A DNA stretch of 7,217 nucleotides from Phycisphaeraceae bacterium (GCA_007119405.1 SKPT01000448.1:1-7217); one strand, 5' to 3'; positions 1-7,184 are shown, counted from the first letter of the stretch. The notes: generated by a model not told the origin, from the letters alone. Numbers and translations are program-made.

Positions 1-31
1 CACCCCCGCCACCTCTCCCACCCCCGCCACC
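1..31. repeat. 13-bp direct repeat, 18-bp period, Pro/Thr-coding
   Basis: The 13-mer CACCCCCGCCACC occurs at 1-13 and again at 19-31. The 18-bp period equals six codons. In the frame of the beta-helix gene it reads TPATSP then TPATKC, directly before the hydrophobic leader. It may be the end of a longer Pro/Thr-rich tract cut off by the window edge, or a non-coding repeat in the upstream region. Confidence 0.6.
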
Positions 32-3000
32 AAGTGCCCGGCTGTCAGCGTCTCGACGTTCGTCGCTGCCATCGTCGCGGTGGTTGTGATGATGATCGTG
101 GTTGCGGCGCCGCGAGCGGTGGCGGTGGATGTTGGGGATTATTCGTGGGCGCGGCCGCATGCGGAGGTGCTGGAGACGGGGGATCTGGCGTGGAAGCCGG
201 AGCCTTTCGTGTTCGAGGTGGGTGAGTCGGTTCGCTACATCGACTACGTCGGAGGCAGTGACGACAATGACGGGCGTACGCCGGCGACGGCGTGGCGGCA
301 TCATCCGTGGGACGCCAACGCGCGGGGGCAGGCGGCGGGGGGCGGGGAGGCTGACACCTACGTGTTCAAGCGTGGGGTGGTGTATCGCGGGGCGCTGGTG
401 ACGGACGAGATCGTGGGTGAGCCGGGCCGGCCGGTGCGGCTGACATCGGACCCGTCGTGGGGCGAGGGCGAGGCGAAGATTTACGGCTCGGTGGCGGTGC
501 GCGAGGGTTGGCGTCGCGGGGCGGAGCATGCGGACATTCCGGAGCCGGATGAGGTGTGGTGGGTGGATCTGGATTTCCTGCCGCGCAACGTGTGGATGGT
601 GGAGGAGTCGGGCGAGGTGAGGCGGCTGCCGCTGGCGCGGGTGCCGAACTGGCGGCCGGGGGACGTGGACGACGTCAAGGCCGAGTGGTGGCAGTGGAAC
701 AACGAGCGGGCGCATCAGCATCGCAACTTCGTTGAGGGGCCGGGTGGTCAGCGGCTGTACCTGGGCATCGACACGGAGAACCTGACGCGCGAGGCGGACT
801 ATTACGAAGGGGCGACCGTGTGGACGGAGTATGGGTGGGTCATGAGCACGCCCTACCCGGCGCGGGTGCAGGTGGTGGACACCGAGCGGCGGGGGCTGGG
901 CTTCGGCGGGCAGTTCGGCGGGGTGAACCATTACGTGATCGTGCGCGGGGCGCGGTACTACCTGGAGGACAAGCCGCACTACCTGGACGATCCGGAAGGG
1001 GAGTTCTGGTTCGAACGTCGCGGCAGCGGCGGTCGGCTGCACGTCCGGCTGCCGGAGGGCCTGACGCCCGAGGACGTGACGATCGAGGCGGCGCGGCATC
1101 GGATGTTGATCGACGCGTCGCGCATGGAGCACGTGCACATTTCGGGGCTGACGTTCCGGTTCACGAACGTGTCGTGGGATCTGACGGAGGTGGCGTACGA
1201 GGCGGGCGAGCGGAACTTCGTGCTGCGCGAGGGGCCGGCGTCGGCGACGATCCGGCTGATGGGCCACGGGCAGGACGTGCGGGTGTCGCACTGCCGGTTC
1301 GAGCACGTGTACCGCGCGGTGTTCATGTACCCGCCGGGCGAGGCGGAGCACCTGGATTCGATCGCGGTGGCGGACAACGACATCCGGTACACGGACGGCG
1401 GGGGGATTCACATCGAGGACGGGGCGTTGTGGGGTCACGTGGAGCTGAAGGCGGGGCTGCTCAAGGACGTGCGGGTGATGCGGAATCGGCTGCACGAGAT
1501 CGGGCGCCGGCCGGGGCGGTTCAACGGCGGCGTGGCGATCGACGTGTCGAACCCGCGCACGGCGGAGCTGGCGGGGAACATGCTCTCGCGGACGTGGGGC
1601 CTGGGGCTGAACATGCGCGGGGGCAAGCGCGGCGGGGCGGCGTGGGACGTGCCGCTGGTGCGCATCCTCGCCCATCACAACCGCGTGATCGACCCGCTGC
1701 TGAACAACAACGACTTCGGCGGAATCGAGACCTGGCAGGGCGGGCCCTTCTACCTCTACAACAACGTGGTGGGCAACCCCGGCGGGTACCGGCACTGGGG
1801 CGTGGTGCTCGGCAGCGACGGGCCGCACCGCTTCGGGTTCGCCTACTACATGGACGGGGCGTTCAAGAACTACCTGTTCAACAACATCGGCTGGGGGCAC
1901 GAGTCGGACCCGAGCTCGCCGCGGGGCAATCGGGCGGCGCTGCAGGAGATCCACAGCTTCCAGAACACGTTCTTCAACAACACGTTTCACAACTTCGTCA
2001 AGGGCTCGCGGCGGCAGGCGCCGCAGGGCGGGCGCAACAAGTACCTGGGCAACGTCTGGGACACGATCGGGAGCTGGGTGTTCCGCCATGCCGACCCGGC
2101 GCGGACGGAGGCGGCGGGCAACGAGGCCGACGCGGGGCCGCCGGCCGATCATTTTGCGCTGGAAACAAATGCGTACGTGGGCAACGTGTTCCACGACGTG
2201 GCGCGGTTCGGGGTGTTTCGGCCGTCGGGCGCCTGGCACGAGAGCTTTTCCGAGGCGGTCCAGGCGTTGCGCGAGGGGGGGGCGATCGAGCATGCGATGG
2301 GCACGGTGGTGGATCGCTCGCCGCTGCGTGACGCGGCGGGGCATGACTTTCGGCCGGTGGCGGAGCATGCCGGTCGCGGGGCGCGGGTGTTCGTGCCGTG
2401 GTCGCTGTATGCCACGGTGGGCGAGTGGGGGTTCTACCCGGCCGGTGACGATCCGCGGCGGATCATCGACGAGCACTGGTACATGCGGCCGTACTACGTC
2501 AACCGCGGGCGTTACCACGCGCACCCGCGCTTTCCGCTGACAGCGGTGAACGTGACGCGAGAGGACTACATCGACTCGCCGCTGGAGGACTGGACGCGTG
2601 GGGCGCTGCGTTTCAACGGGCGTGACCAGTACGCGTACGTGGCGGACGCCAAGCTCAACGGGCCGTTGGCGTACGAGGTGGAGGGCCGCTGGCAGCGCAG
2701 CGGGGAGGTTGAGCGGCGTGTGGCCGAGGGCGAGACGTTCACGAGCCCGCAGGTGCATCGGAGCAGCTTTCTGGTGGAGTTGTACGTCACGGCCGAGCCG
2801 GGTCAGGGCGAGGCGGTGCTGGTGCGCAAGCGAGATGAGGAGGCGGGCTACAGCGTGGAGCTGGACGAGGCGGGGCGGGTGCGTTTCGCGCTGCGGGCCG
2901 GTGGCGAGGATGTGGCGGTGGTGACGAGCGAGGCGGTGCTGGCCGATGGGCGCTGGCGTCACGTCGTGGCCGAGGTGGATCGCGAGGCGCGGACGTTGAC

Positions 3001-3280
3001 GCTGTACGTCGATGGCGAGGTGGCGGCGAGCGCGGCCGGCGTGACCGGCGAGGTGTCGCTGGCCAACGGTTCGGATTTTTACGTGGCGGGGACGCCGCAG
3101 GGCGGGCACCTGGCCGGGGCGATGGCGTTCATGCGCATCAGCCTGGGCACGCTCGCCGACGCGCGGACGGACATCGACGAGCTGTACGCCTGGCAGTTCG
3201 CCGGGCCGCACCGGCGCGACTTTGTCGGTGCGGAGGCGGACGAGCGGCGTGAGGCCGGGGCGATCCAGGGTCCGCGGTAG
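2..3280 (+). CDS. Exported right-handed parallel beta-helix protein with C-terminal LamG-like domain (5' end probably outside the window)
   Basis: Residues are numbered from the GTG at 80. Likely an extracytoplasmic polysaccharide-binding or -degrading protein; substrate and catalysis cannot be assigned. The frame stays open to base 2 with no ATG, GTG or TTG before 80. The upstream codons supply a Lys and most of a hydrophobic stretch that ends in AVA before VDVG, a good signal peptide. GTG 80 alone leaves only a short uncharged leader, so the true start is probably upstream. Residues 51-72 (YIDYVGGSDDNDG, then TPATAW) match the usual entry to secreted beta-helix proteins. About 345-705 form the helix, with stacked Asn turns (YLYNN 558-562, YLFNN 598-602, FFNN 631-634, YLGN 655-658, YVGN 699-702). 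A linker containing FVPWSLYATVGEWGFY follows. Residues 841-1045 form a LamG/concanavalin-like jelly roll (ALRFNGRDQYAYV, GRWRHVVAEVD, LTLYVDGEV). There is no C-terminal anchor. It could be a polysaccharide lyase, a glycoside hydrolase or a non-catalytic binder. Confidence 0.9.
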   Translation, partial: TPATSPTPATKCPAVSVSTFVAAIVAVVVMMIVVAAPRAVAVDVGDYSWARPHAEVLETGDLAWKPEPFVFEVGESVRYIDYVGGSDDNDGRTPATAWRHHPWDANARGQAAGGGEADTYVFKRGVVYRGALVTDEIVGEPGRPVRLTSDPSWGEGEAKIYGSVAVREGWRRGAEHADIPEPDEVWWVDLDFLPRNVWMVEESGEVRRLPLARVPNWRPGDVDDVKAEWWQWNNERAHQHRNFVEGPGGQRLYLGIDTENLTREADYYEGATVWTEYGWVMSTPYPARVQVVDTERRGLGFGGQFGGVNHYVIVRGARYYLEDKPHYLDDPEGEFWFERRGSGGRLHVRLPEGLTPEDVTIEAARHRMLIDASRMEHVHISGLTFRFTNVSWDLTEVAYEAGERNFVLREGPASATIRLMGHGQDVRVSHCRFEHVYRAVFMYPPGEAEHLDSIAVADNDIRYTDGGGIHIEDGALWGHVELKAGLLKDVRVMRNRLHEIGRRPGRFNGGVAIDVSNPRTAELAGNMLSRTWGLGLNMRGGKRGGAAWDVPLVRILAHHNRVIDPLLNNNDFGGIETWQGGPFYLYNNVVGNPGGYRHWGVVLGSDGPHRFGFAYYMDGAFKNYLFNNIGWGHESDPSSPRGNRAALQEIHSFQNTFFNNTFHNFVKGSRRQAPQGGRNKYLGNVWDTIGSWVFRHADPARTEAAGNEADAGPPADHFALETNAYVGNVFHDVARFGVFRPSGAWHESFSEAVQALREGGAIEHAMGTVVDRSPLRDAAGHDFRPVAEHAGRGARVFVPWSLYATVGEWGFYPAGDDPRRIIDEHWYMRPYYVNRGRYHAHPRFPLTAVNVTREDYIDSPLEDWTRGALRFNGRDQYAYVADAKLNGPLAYEVEGRWQRSGEVERRVAEGETFTSPQVHRSSFLVELYVTAEPGQGEAVLVRKRDEEAGYSVELDEAGRVRFALRAGGEDVAVVTSEAVLADGRWRHVVAEVDREARTLTLYVDGEVAASAAGVTGEVSLANGSDFYVAGTPQGGHLAGAMAFMRISLGTLADARTDIDELYAWQFAGPHRRDFVGAEADERREAGAIQGPR

Positions 3281-3327
3281 GGGGGCGCTCGACAAATCGC
3301 TCGTGGCAATGGACAATCGCCCGCACT

Positions 3328-5955
3328 ATGCAAACCACCTCGCCAGAGCCTGAGCGGGTGACCACGGGGCTGCCGGGTCTGGACGCGATTCTCGACCACC
3401 TGCGCATCGGCGACAACGTGGTCTGGACGGCCGATGCGATCGACCACTACCGGGCGTTCGTGCAGCCTTTCGTCGCCGCGGCGCGGCGCGACGGGCGGCA
3501 GATCGTTTACTTTCGTTTTGCCGAGCATCCGCCGCTGCTCGAGGCGGACGAGCACGTGGCCCGGCATGAGCTGGACGCGCTGCACGGTTTCGAGCACTTC
3601 ACCAGCGCGGTATACCGGCATATCACGGATCACGGCCGGGAGGCGTTCTGCGTCTTTGACAGCCTGTCGCACCTGCAATCAGCGTGGGCGACGGACCAGA
3701 TGATCGCCAACTTCTTCCAGGTCGTGTGCCCGTATCTGTTCCGGCTGGACACGATCGCGTACTTCGCGCTGCTGCGCGGGCACCACTCGCTCGGGACGAT
3801 CCGGCAGATCCGGCAGACCACGCAGGTGATGGTGGGGCTGTACCAGCGAGGCGGCGCGCAGCACGTGCAGCCGATCAAGGTCTGGCAGCGCCATTCGCCG
3901 ACGATGTTTCTGCCGCACGAGCGTCAGGGCGAGCGGTTCGTGCCTGTGGCCAACAGCTACGACGCGACGGCGCTGCTGGCGGACGTGCGTCAACTGGCGG
4001 TGGACGATCCGAAGCGTCGGCTGGACTACTGGGATCGGCTGTTCATCGACGCCGAGGCGGCGGCGCGCCTGCCGCGCGACGAGGCGCGTCACGAGGAGAT
4101 GCTTCAAAAGCTGGTGGGCGTGCTGATGGGCCAGGACGCGCGCATCCTGGAGCTGGCGCGGCGGTACATGACGCTGGCGGACCTGCTGGCGATCCGCTCG
4201 CGGATGATCGGTACGGGGTTCATCGGGGGCAAGGCGGTGGGGATGATCCTGGGGCGGAAGATCCTTGAACGCGACGAGGCGTATGGGTGGTCGGCGGTGC
4301 TCGAGCCGCACGACTCGTTCTACATCGGCTCGGACGTGTATTACTGGTACCTGGTGCACAACGGCTGGTGGGATCTGCTGATGCAGCAGAAGACGGCCAG
4401 CGGGTATTTCAGCGCGGCCGAGCACCTGGAGCGCAACATGCTGCGCGGCCGGTTCCCGGAGGAGCTGGTCGAGACGCTGGAGCAGATGCTGGAGTACTAC
4501 GGGCAATACCCGCTGCTGGTGCGATCCTCGAGTTTGCTGGAGGACGGGTTCACGGGCGCGTTCGCGGGCAAGTACGAGAGCCACTTCTGCGTCAATCGCG
4601 GCACGCCGGAGCAGCGTCTGGATCAGCTTCTGCACGCGATGCGGCGGATTTTCGCCAGCACGATGAGCCGGGACGCGCTGACCTACCGCCGCCAGCGTGG
4701 GCTGGAGGATCGCGAGGAGCCCATGGGCCTGCTGGTGCAGCGGGTGTCGGGGCGGTATCGCGGGCATCTTTACATGCCGGACGCGGCGGGGGTGGGCGCG
4801 AGCTACAACACGTTCGTGTGGTCGCGCGACATGGACCCGCGCGCGGGAATGCTCCGCATCGTGGCGGGGCTGGGCACGCGCGCGGTGGACCGGGTGGAGG
4901 GCGACTATCCGTGCGTGGTGGCGCTGGATCAGCCGCTGCGTCGGCCGTACCGTGGCGAGGAGGATCTGCGCAAGTACTCCCAGCGTGACATGGACGTGCT
5001 GGACATCGACGCCAACACCTTCACGACGATCCCGCTGATTCGGCTGGCGGAGCTGGATGTGGGCGTGCCCGATGCGCGCCTGGCGGTGCCGGACCGGCGG
5101 CTGGAGCGGCTGCTGCGCGAGCGCGGGCAGGAGCAGACCTCGGGCCGCGCGTGGCTGGTGAACTTCGAGCCGCTGCTGCGTGATACCGATTTTGCCGGGT
5201 TGCTGCAGCGCATGCTCAAGACAATCGAGCGGGCGTACGGCTACCCGGTGGAGGTGGAGTTCACGCTCACGTTCGGCGAGGCAGGCGAGCAGCGGATCAA
5301 CCTGGTGCAGTGCCGGCCGCTGCAGACGCTCGGGCCGCAGCAGCGCGTGAGGCTGCCGGACGCCGTCCGGGGCGAGGCGCTGTTCTTCCGCACGAGCGGG
5401 CGGTTCATGGGCCCGAGCATGCAGCTACCCATTCAGCGTGTGGTGTGGGTGGACCCGCAGGCCTACGCCGCGGCGACGAACCAGCAACGTCACGACGTGG
5501 CGCGGCTGATCGGCGCGATCAACAACGCGATCGGGGCGGACGGGTGGACGACGCTGCTGGCCGGGCCCGGGCGCTGGGGCACGTCGACGCCGGCGCTGGG
5601 CGTGCCGGTCCGCTTCTCGCAGATCAACCACTTCGCAGCGCTGGTGGAGGTCAGCGCGCCCGAGGCGGGGATCACGCCCGAGCTGAGCTACGGCACTCAC
5701 TTCTTCCAGGATCTGGTCGAGACGCAGACGTTCTACGCGGCCCTGGCGCCGCAGGAGCAGGATTGCCAGCTCAACCTCGACTATCTGGCGACGTGCCCGA
5801 ACGAGCTGACGCGGCTCGTGCCGGCGGCGCAGCCTTACGAAGGGCTGGTCAAGGTGTGCGACACCGTGGATCGCGGGTTGTATCTGCTGGCCGACGTCGT
5901 GCAGCAGCAGGCGATGTGCTGCGAGGTGGATGGGCGGGAGGGCGAACGCACGTAG
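3328..5955 (+). CDS. KaiC-like (no Walker A) / PEP-pyruvate-binding ATP-grasp protein
   Basis: An 875-residue soluble protein, inferred to bind ATP and perhaps transfer phosphate; its target is unknown. Residues 11-200 resemble a KaiC/RecA fold: TTGLPGLDAIL (12-22) is the KaiC-type entry and CVFDSLSHL (108-116) looks like Walker B. The P-loop position reads IGDNVVWTADA with no GxxGxGK[TS], so this domain probably does not hydrolyse ATP. Residues 296-665 match the N-terminal nucleotide-binding domain of PEP synthase and pyruvate phosphate dikinase: FIGGKAVGM (298-306), LVRSSSLLEDGFTGAFAGKY (397-416), GLGTRAVDRVEGD (514-526), then VEVEF (641-645) with VQCRPL (660-665). Residues 680-810 hold a further conserved block, including GPGRWGTSTPALGVP (746-760) and PELSYGTHFFQDLVE (784-798). 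The swivelling phosphohistidine domain and the PEP/pyruvate barrel are absent, so it is not a PEP synthase. The ATG lies 47 bp after the upstream stop, without a clear Shine-Dalgarno sequence. I recall similar proteins annotated only as PEP/pyruvate-binding. Confidence 0.93.
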   Translation: MQTTSPEPERVTTGLPGLDAILDHLRIGDNVVWTADAIDHYRAFVQPFVAAARRDGRQIVYFRFAEHPPLLEADEHVARHELDALHGFEHFTSAVYRHITDHGREAFCVFDSLSHLQSAWATDQMIANFFQVVCPYLFRLDTIAYFALLRGHHSLGTIRQIRQTTQVMVGLYQRGGAQHVQPIKVWQRHSPTMFLPHERQGERFVPVANSYDATALLADVRQLAVDDPKRRLDYWDRLFIDAEAAARLPRDEARHEEMLQKLVGVLMGQDARILELARRYMTLADLLAIRSRMIGTGFIGGKAVGMILGRKILERDEAYGWSAVLEPHDSFYIGSDVYYWYLVHNGWWDLLMQQKTASGYFSAAEHLERNMLRGRFPEELVETLEQMLEYYGQYPLLVRSSSLLEDGFTGAFAGKYESHFCVNRGTPEQRLDQLLHAMRRIFASTMSRDALTYRRQRGLEDREEPMGLLVQRVSGRYRGHLYMPDAAGVGASYNTFVWSRDMDPRAGMLRIVAGLGTRAVDRVEGDYPCVVALDQPLRRPYRGEEDLRKYSQRDMDVLDIDANTFTTIPLIRLAELDVGVPDARLAVPDRRLERLLRERGQEQTSGRAWLVNFEPLLRDTDFAGLLQRMLKTIERAYGYPVEVEFTLTFGEAGEQRINLVQCRPLQTLGPQQRVRLPDAVRGEALFFRTSGRFMGPSMQLPIQRVVWVDPQAYAAATNQQRHDVARLIGAINNAIGADGWTTLLAGPGRWGTSTPALGVPVRFSQINHFAALVEVSAPEAGITPELSYGTHFFQDLVETQTFYAALAPQEQDCQLNLDYLATCPNELTRLVPAAQPYEGLVKVCDTVDRGLYLLADVVQQQAMCCEVDGREGERT

Positions 5956-5957
5956 CG

Positions 5958-6012
5958 CGGGTGCGCAAAAGCCGACCGTGCGACGCTATAGCGGACGCCG
6001 CCCGGGTGCGCA
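5958..6012. repeat. 10-bp direct repeat bracketing the convergent gap
   Basis: CGGGTGCGCA occurs at 5958-5967 and 6003-6012, 45 bp apart. The copies lie just after one stop codon and just before the other, so they bracket almost the whole intergenic space between the two converging genes. A perfect palindrome, CGCTATAGCG, sits between them at 5984-5993. No function is assigned. Chance occurrence in GC-rich DNA is possible. Confidence 0.5.
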
Positions 6013-6023
6013 TCATCCGGGCG
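5999..6023. terminator. GC-rich hairpin between converging genes, weak terminator candidate
   Basis: CGCCCGG (5999-6005) pairs perfectly with CCGGGCG (6017-6023) across an 11-base loop. The stem overlaps the stop codon of the minus-strand kinase (6013-6015). Position and stability fit a shared transcription end, but neither strand has a T-tract right after the stem, so it is not a textbook intrinsic terminator. It could also be coincidental structure in GC-rich DNA. Confidence 0.3.
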
Positions 6024-6918
6024 CTGTGTCTTCGTGGTGTTGCTCCTCCTGCTGCGGGTTCACGGGCAGGGCCAGCACGAACTCACATCCGCGTCCCGGC
6101 TCGGCATGGACGTCAAGGTGCCCGCCGTGCTCCTCGACGATGCGGCGGGTGGTCGGCAGGCCCAGGCCGGTACCGCGGCGCTTGGTGGAGAAGTAGGGCT
6201 CGAAGACGCGCCGGGCGGTCGCCTCGTCCATGCCCGGGCCGGTGTCGATGACGTGGATGCGGATCTCCGGCTCCTCAAGGGGGTGCTCGCGCTGGGTGCG
6301 GACGATCAGCTCGTCCGCGCCGCCGTGCGGGGCGGCCTTCTCGCGTGCGTCGGTCATGGCCTGCGTGGCGTTGATGAGCAGGTTGAGCATCGCCTGCTTG
6401 AGCAGGGCGGCGTCGGCCGGGGCGATGGCGGGGTTGGCCCCGAGCTGCGTGCGCAGGTGGACGCCCGCGGCCTGGGCCTGGGGCTGGTAGAAGTCGGCCA
6501 GCTCGTCGATCAGCTCGTTGATGTCGACCGGCTCGCGGTCGAGCTCCAGCCGGCCCGCGAAGCGGAGGAAGTCTTCGAGCGTCTCGCGCAGGCGGTTGGC
6601 CTCGCGCGCCAGGGCATCGAAGCGGCGCTGGACGCTGGCCAGCTTCTGCGTCTTGGCGTCGTTGCCGGCGACGTCGTGGGCGACCTCGGCCAGGTCTTCG
6701 CGGAGCAGTTGGACGTTGAGCCCGATGGTTGAAAGGGGGTTCTTGATCTCGTGGGCGAGTCCGCCGGTCATGCGGCCGAGCTCGGCGAGGCGTTCGGCGG
6801 CCTGGGCGCGTTTTTCGAGGCGGCGGACGCGGCGGGCGGTGCGTCGGCTCCAGGCCCAGGCCAGGGGCAGCGTCAGCAGGATCCCCAGGGCCAGGCCCAG
6901 CAGCAGCCACGTCCACAT
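6013..6918 (-). CDS. Membrane-anchored sensor histidine kinase without a sensor domain
   Basis: A 301-residue two-component kinase: it autophosphorylates on His and passes the phosphate to a response regulator not encoded here. Residues 3-23 are one hydrophobic helix ([20 protein letters not shown]), followed by an Arg-rich cytoplasmic edge and a short coiled-coil-like linker (24-48). The dimerisation/H-box is [12 protein letters not shown] (52-63) with H56 as phosphoacceptor. The ATPase domain has an N-box ([10 protein letters not shown]183), G1 (DTGPGM, 225-230), an F-box (FEPYFSTK, 239-246) and G2 (GTGLGL, 249-254). All key residues are present, so it should be active. There is no PAS, HAMP, GAF or periplasmic domain. 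The start at 6918 puts the membrane helix first; extending to 7068 would add 50 Arg/Pro-rich residues read through the tRNA-like segment and is unlikely. No clear Shine-Dalgarno sequence precedes it. H-box and ATPase sequence resemble the NtrB/AtoS/ZraS type. Confidence 0.93.
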   Translation of the reverse strand: MWTWLLLGLALGILLTLPLAWAWSRRTARRVRRLEKRAQAAERLAELGRMTGGLAHEIKNPLSTIGLNVQLLREDLAEVAHDVAGNDAKTQKLASVQRRFDALAREANRLRETLEDFLRFAGRLELDREPVDINELIDELADFYQPQAQAAGVHLRTQLGANPAIAPADAALLKQAMLNLLINATQAMTDAREKAAPHGGADELIVRTQREHPLEEPEIRIHVIDTGPGMDEATARRVFEPYFSTKRRGTGLGLPTTRRIVEEHGGHLDVHAEPGRGCEFVLALPVNPQQEEQHHEDTAPG

Positions 6919-6930
6919 GCTTGAGAGGAT

Positions 6931-6952
6931 AGCAGGGCGGGAGCAGGGCGGG
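6931..6952. repeat. Perfect 11-bp tandem repeat upstream of the kinase
   Basis: AGCAGGGCGGG occurs twice without a gap (6931-6941 and 6942-6952), beginning 13 bases upstream of the kinase start. It falls where the kinase promoter or leader should be and could be a paired protein-binding site or simple slippage. No convincing -35/-10 pair is visible around it. Confidence 0.6.
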
Positions 6953-6965
6953 CCAGGCAGGCCAA

Positions 6966-7184
6966 GTGCCGGTGGTGGGACTCGAACACCCCCCGCAAAC
7001 CCCTGAGAAAACCGATATTTCCGAGCGAGGCGGCGCACGAGGCGGCGCACCGGGCGCTTTATCCACAATCACCGACCCCGACCTGGCCCGCGTCGTCGCC
7101 GCGTGGAGCGACCTGTCGCCGGCTGTACGAACGGGCATCCTGGCCATTGTCAACGCGTCTGCCCCGCCCCCGGACGCCGGCTAA
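6966..7184 (+). CDS. Short ORF of the integration-scar type, function unknown
   Basis: A 72-codon ORF starting at GTG 6966; the frame is closed upstream by a TAG at 6930-6932. No ribosome binding site is visible, and the first codons (VVGLEHPP) are the antisense reading of the tRNA-like T-arm, so the start may be an accident of integration. The body has a Gly/Ala-rich stretch (RGGARGGAPGA), then a probable amphipathic helix DPDLARVVAAW-SDLSPAVRTGILAIVNAS. From memory, planctomycete genomes contain many short ORFs of this shape (GLEHPP-like opening, GGAxSGA, then DPDL, W, L, GILAxV), often next to tyrosine recombinases. This was not checked here. Function is unknown; it could be a detached recombinase tail, a small conserved gene or a fossil. 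Confidence 0.5.
   Translation: MPVVGLEHPPQTPEKTDISERGGARGGAPGALSTITDPDLARVVAAWSDLSPAVRTGILAIVNASAPPPDAG
6967..6991 (-). other. tRNA 3'-end-like fragment, possible attachment-site remnant
   Basis: Read on the minus strand, this has the order of a tRNA 3' end: a degenerate T-stem 5' half (GGGTG), a perfect T-loop (TTCGAGT), the stem 3' half (CCCAC), a seven-base acceptor strand (CACCGGC) and a discriminator A. Only three of five T-stem pairs form. I see no matching 5' acceptor half, anticodon arm or D arm in the next ~230 bases, and no encoded CCA. It is therefore not a working tRNA. tRNA 3' ends are common integration targets, so this may be a remnant att core. Confidence 0.45.
7027..7050. 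repeat. Perfect 12-bp tandem repeat within the short ORF
   Basis: GAGGCGGCGCAC occurs twice without a gap (7027-7038 and 7039-7050). The unit is four codons, so it keeps frame and produces the repeated RGGA in the short ORF. Replication slippage is the likely origin. Confidence 0.6.

Noticed and set aside
820..2331. Long 503-codon plus-strand ORF overlapping the beta-helix gene in another frame
   Set aside because: Its translation is low-complexity Gly/Ala/Arg with no recognisable motif, while the overlapping frame has clear domains. Long shadow frames are expected at this GC content.
3281..3327. A terminator or promoter between the first two genes
   Set aside because: The 47-bp gap has no stable hairpin with a T-tract and no convincing -35/-10 pair. 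The near-repeat GACAAATCGC/GACAATCGC is too short to interpret.
3679..4767. 362-codon antisense ORF opposite the PEP/pyruvate-binding gene, and similar minus-strand ORFs at 3079-3678 and 979-1392
   Set aside because: Translations are rich in Arg, His, Gln, Pro and Ser without domain motifs, typical of the reverse of GC-rich coding DNA.
3328..6918. A KaiC/SasA-like signalling pair formed by the KaiC-like protein and the histidine kinase
   Set aside because: The genes converge rather than share an operon, the KaiC-like domain lacks a P-loop, and the kinase has no KaiB-like sensor domain as in SasA. Proximity alone is not enough.
6919..7068. 50-residue N-terminal extension of the kinase
   Set aside because: It reads through the tRNA-like segment and the tandem repeat, is Arg/Pro-rich, and would bury the membrane helix behind a charged leader. 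The ATG at 6918 gives a sensible N-terminus.
6961..7080. A complete tRNA gene on the minus strand
   Set aside because: Only the T-loop and acceptor-like 3' part can be placed. No anticodon arm, D arm or matching 5' acceptor half was found, and two T-stem pairs are mismatched.
6275..7153. 292-codon minus-strand ORF overlapping the kinase
   Set aside because: It is out of frame with the kinase that carries every catalytic box, and its translation is Arg/Pro/Gly-rich noise.
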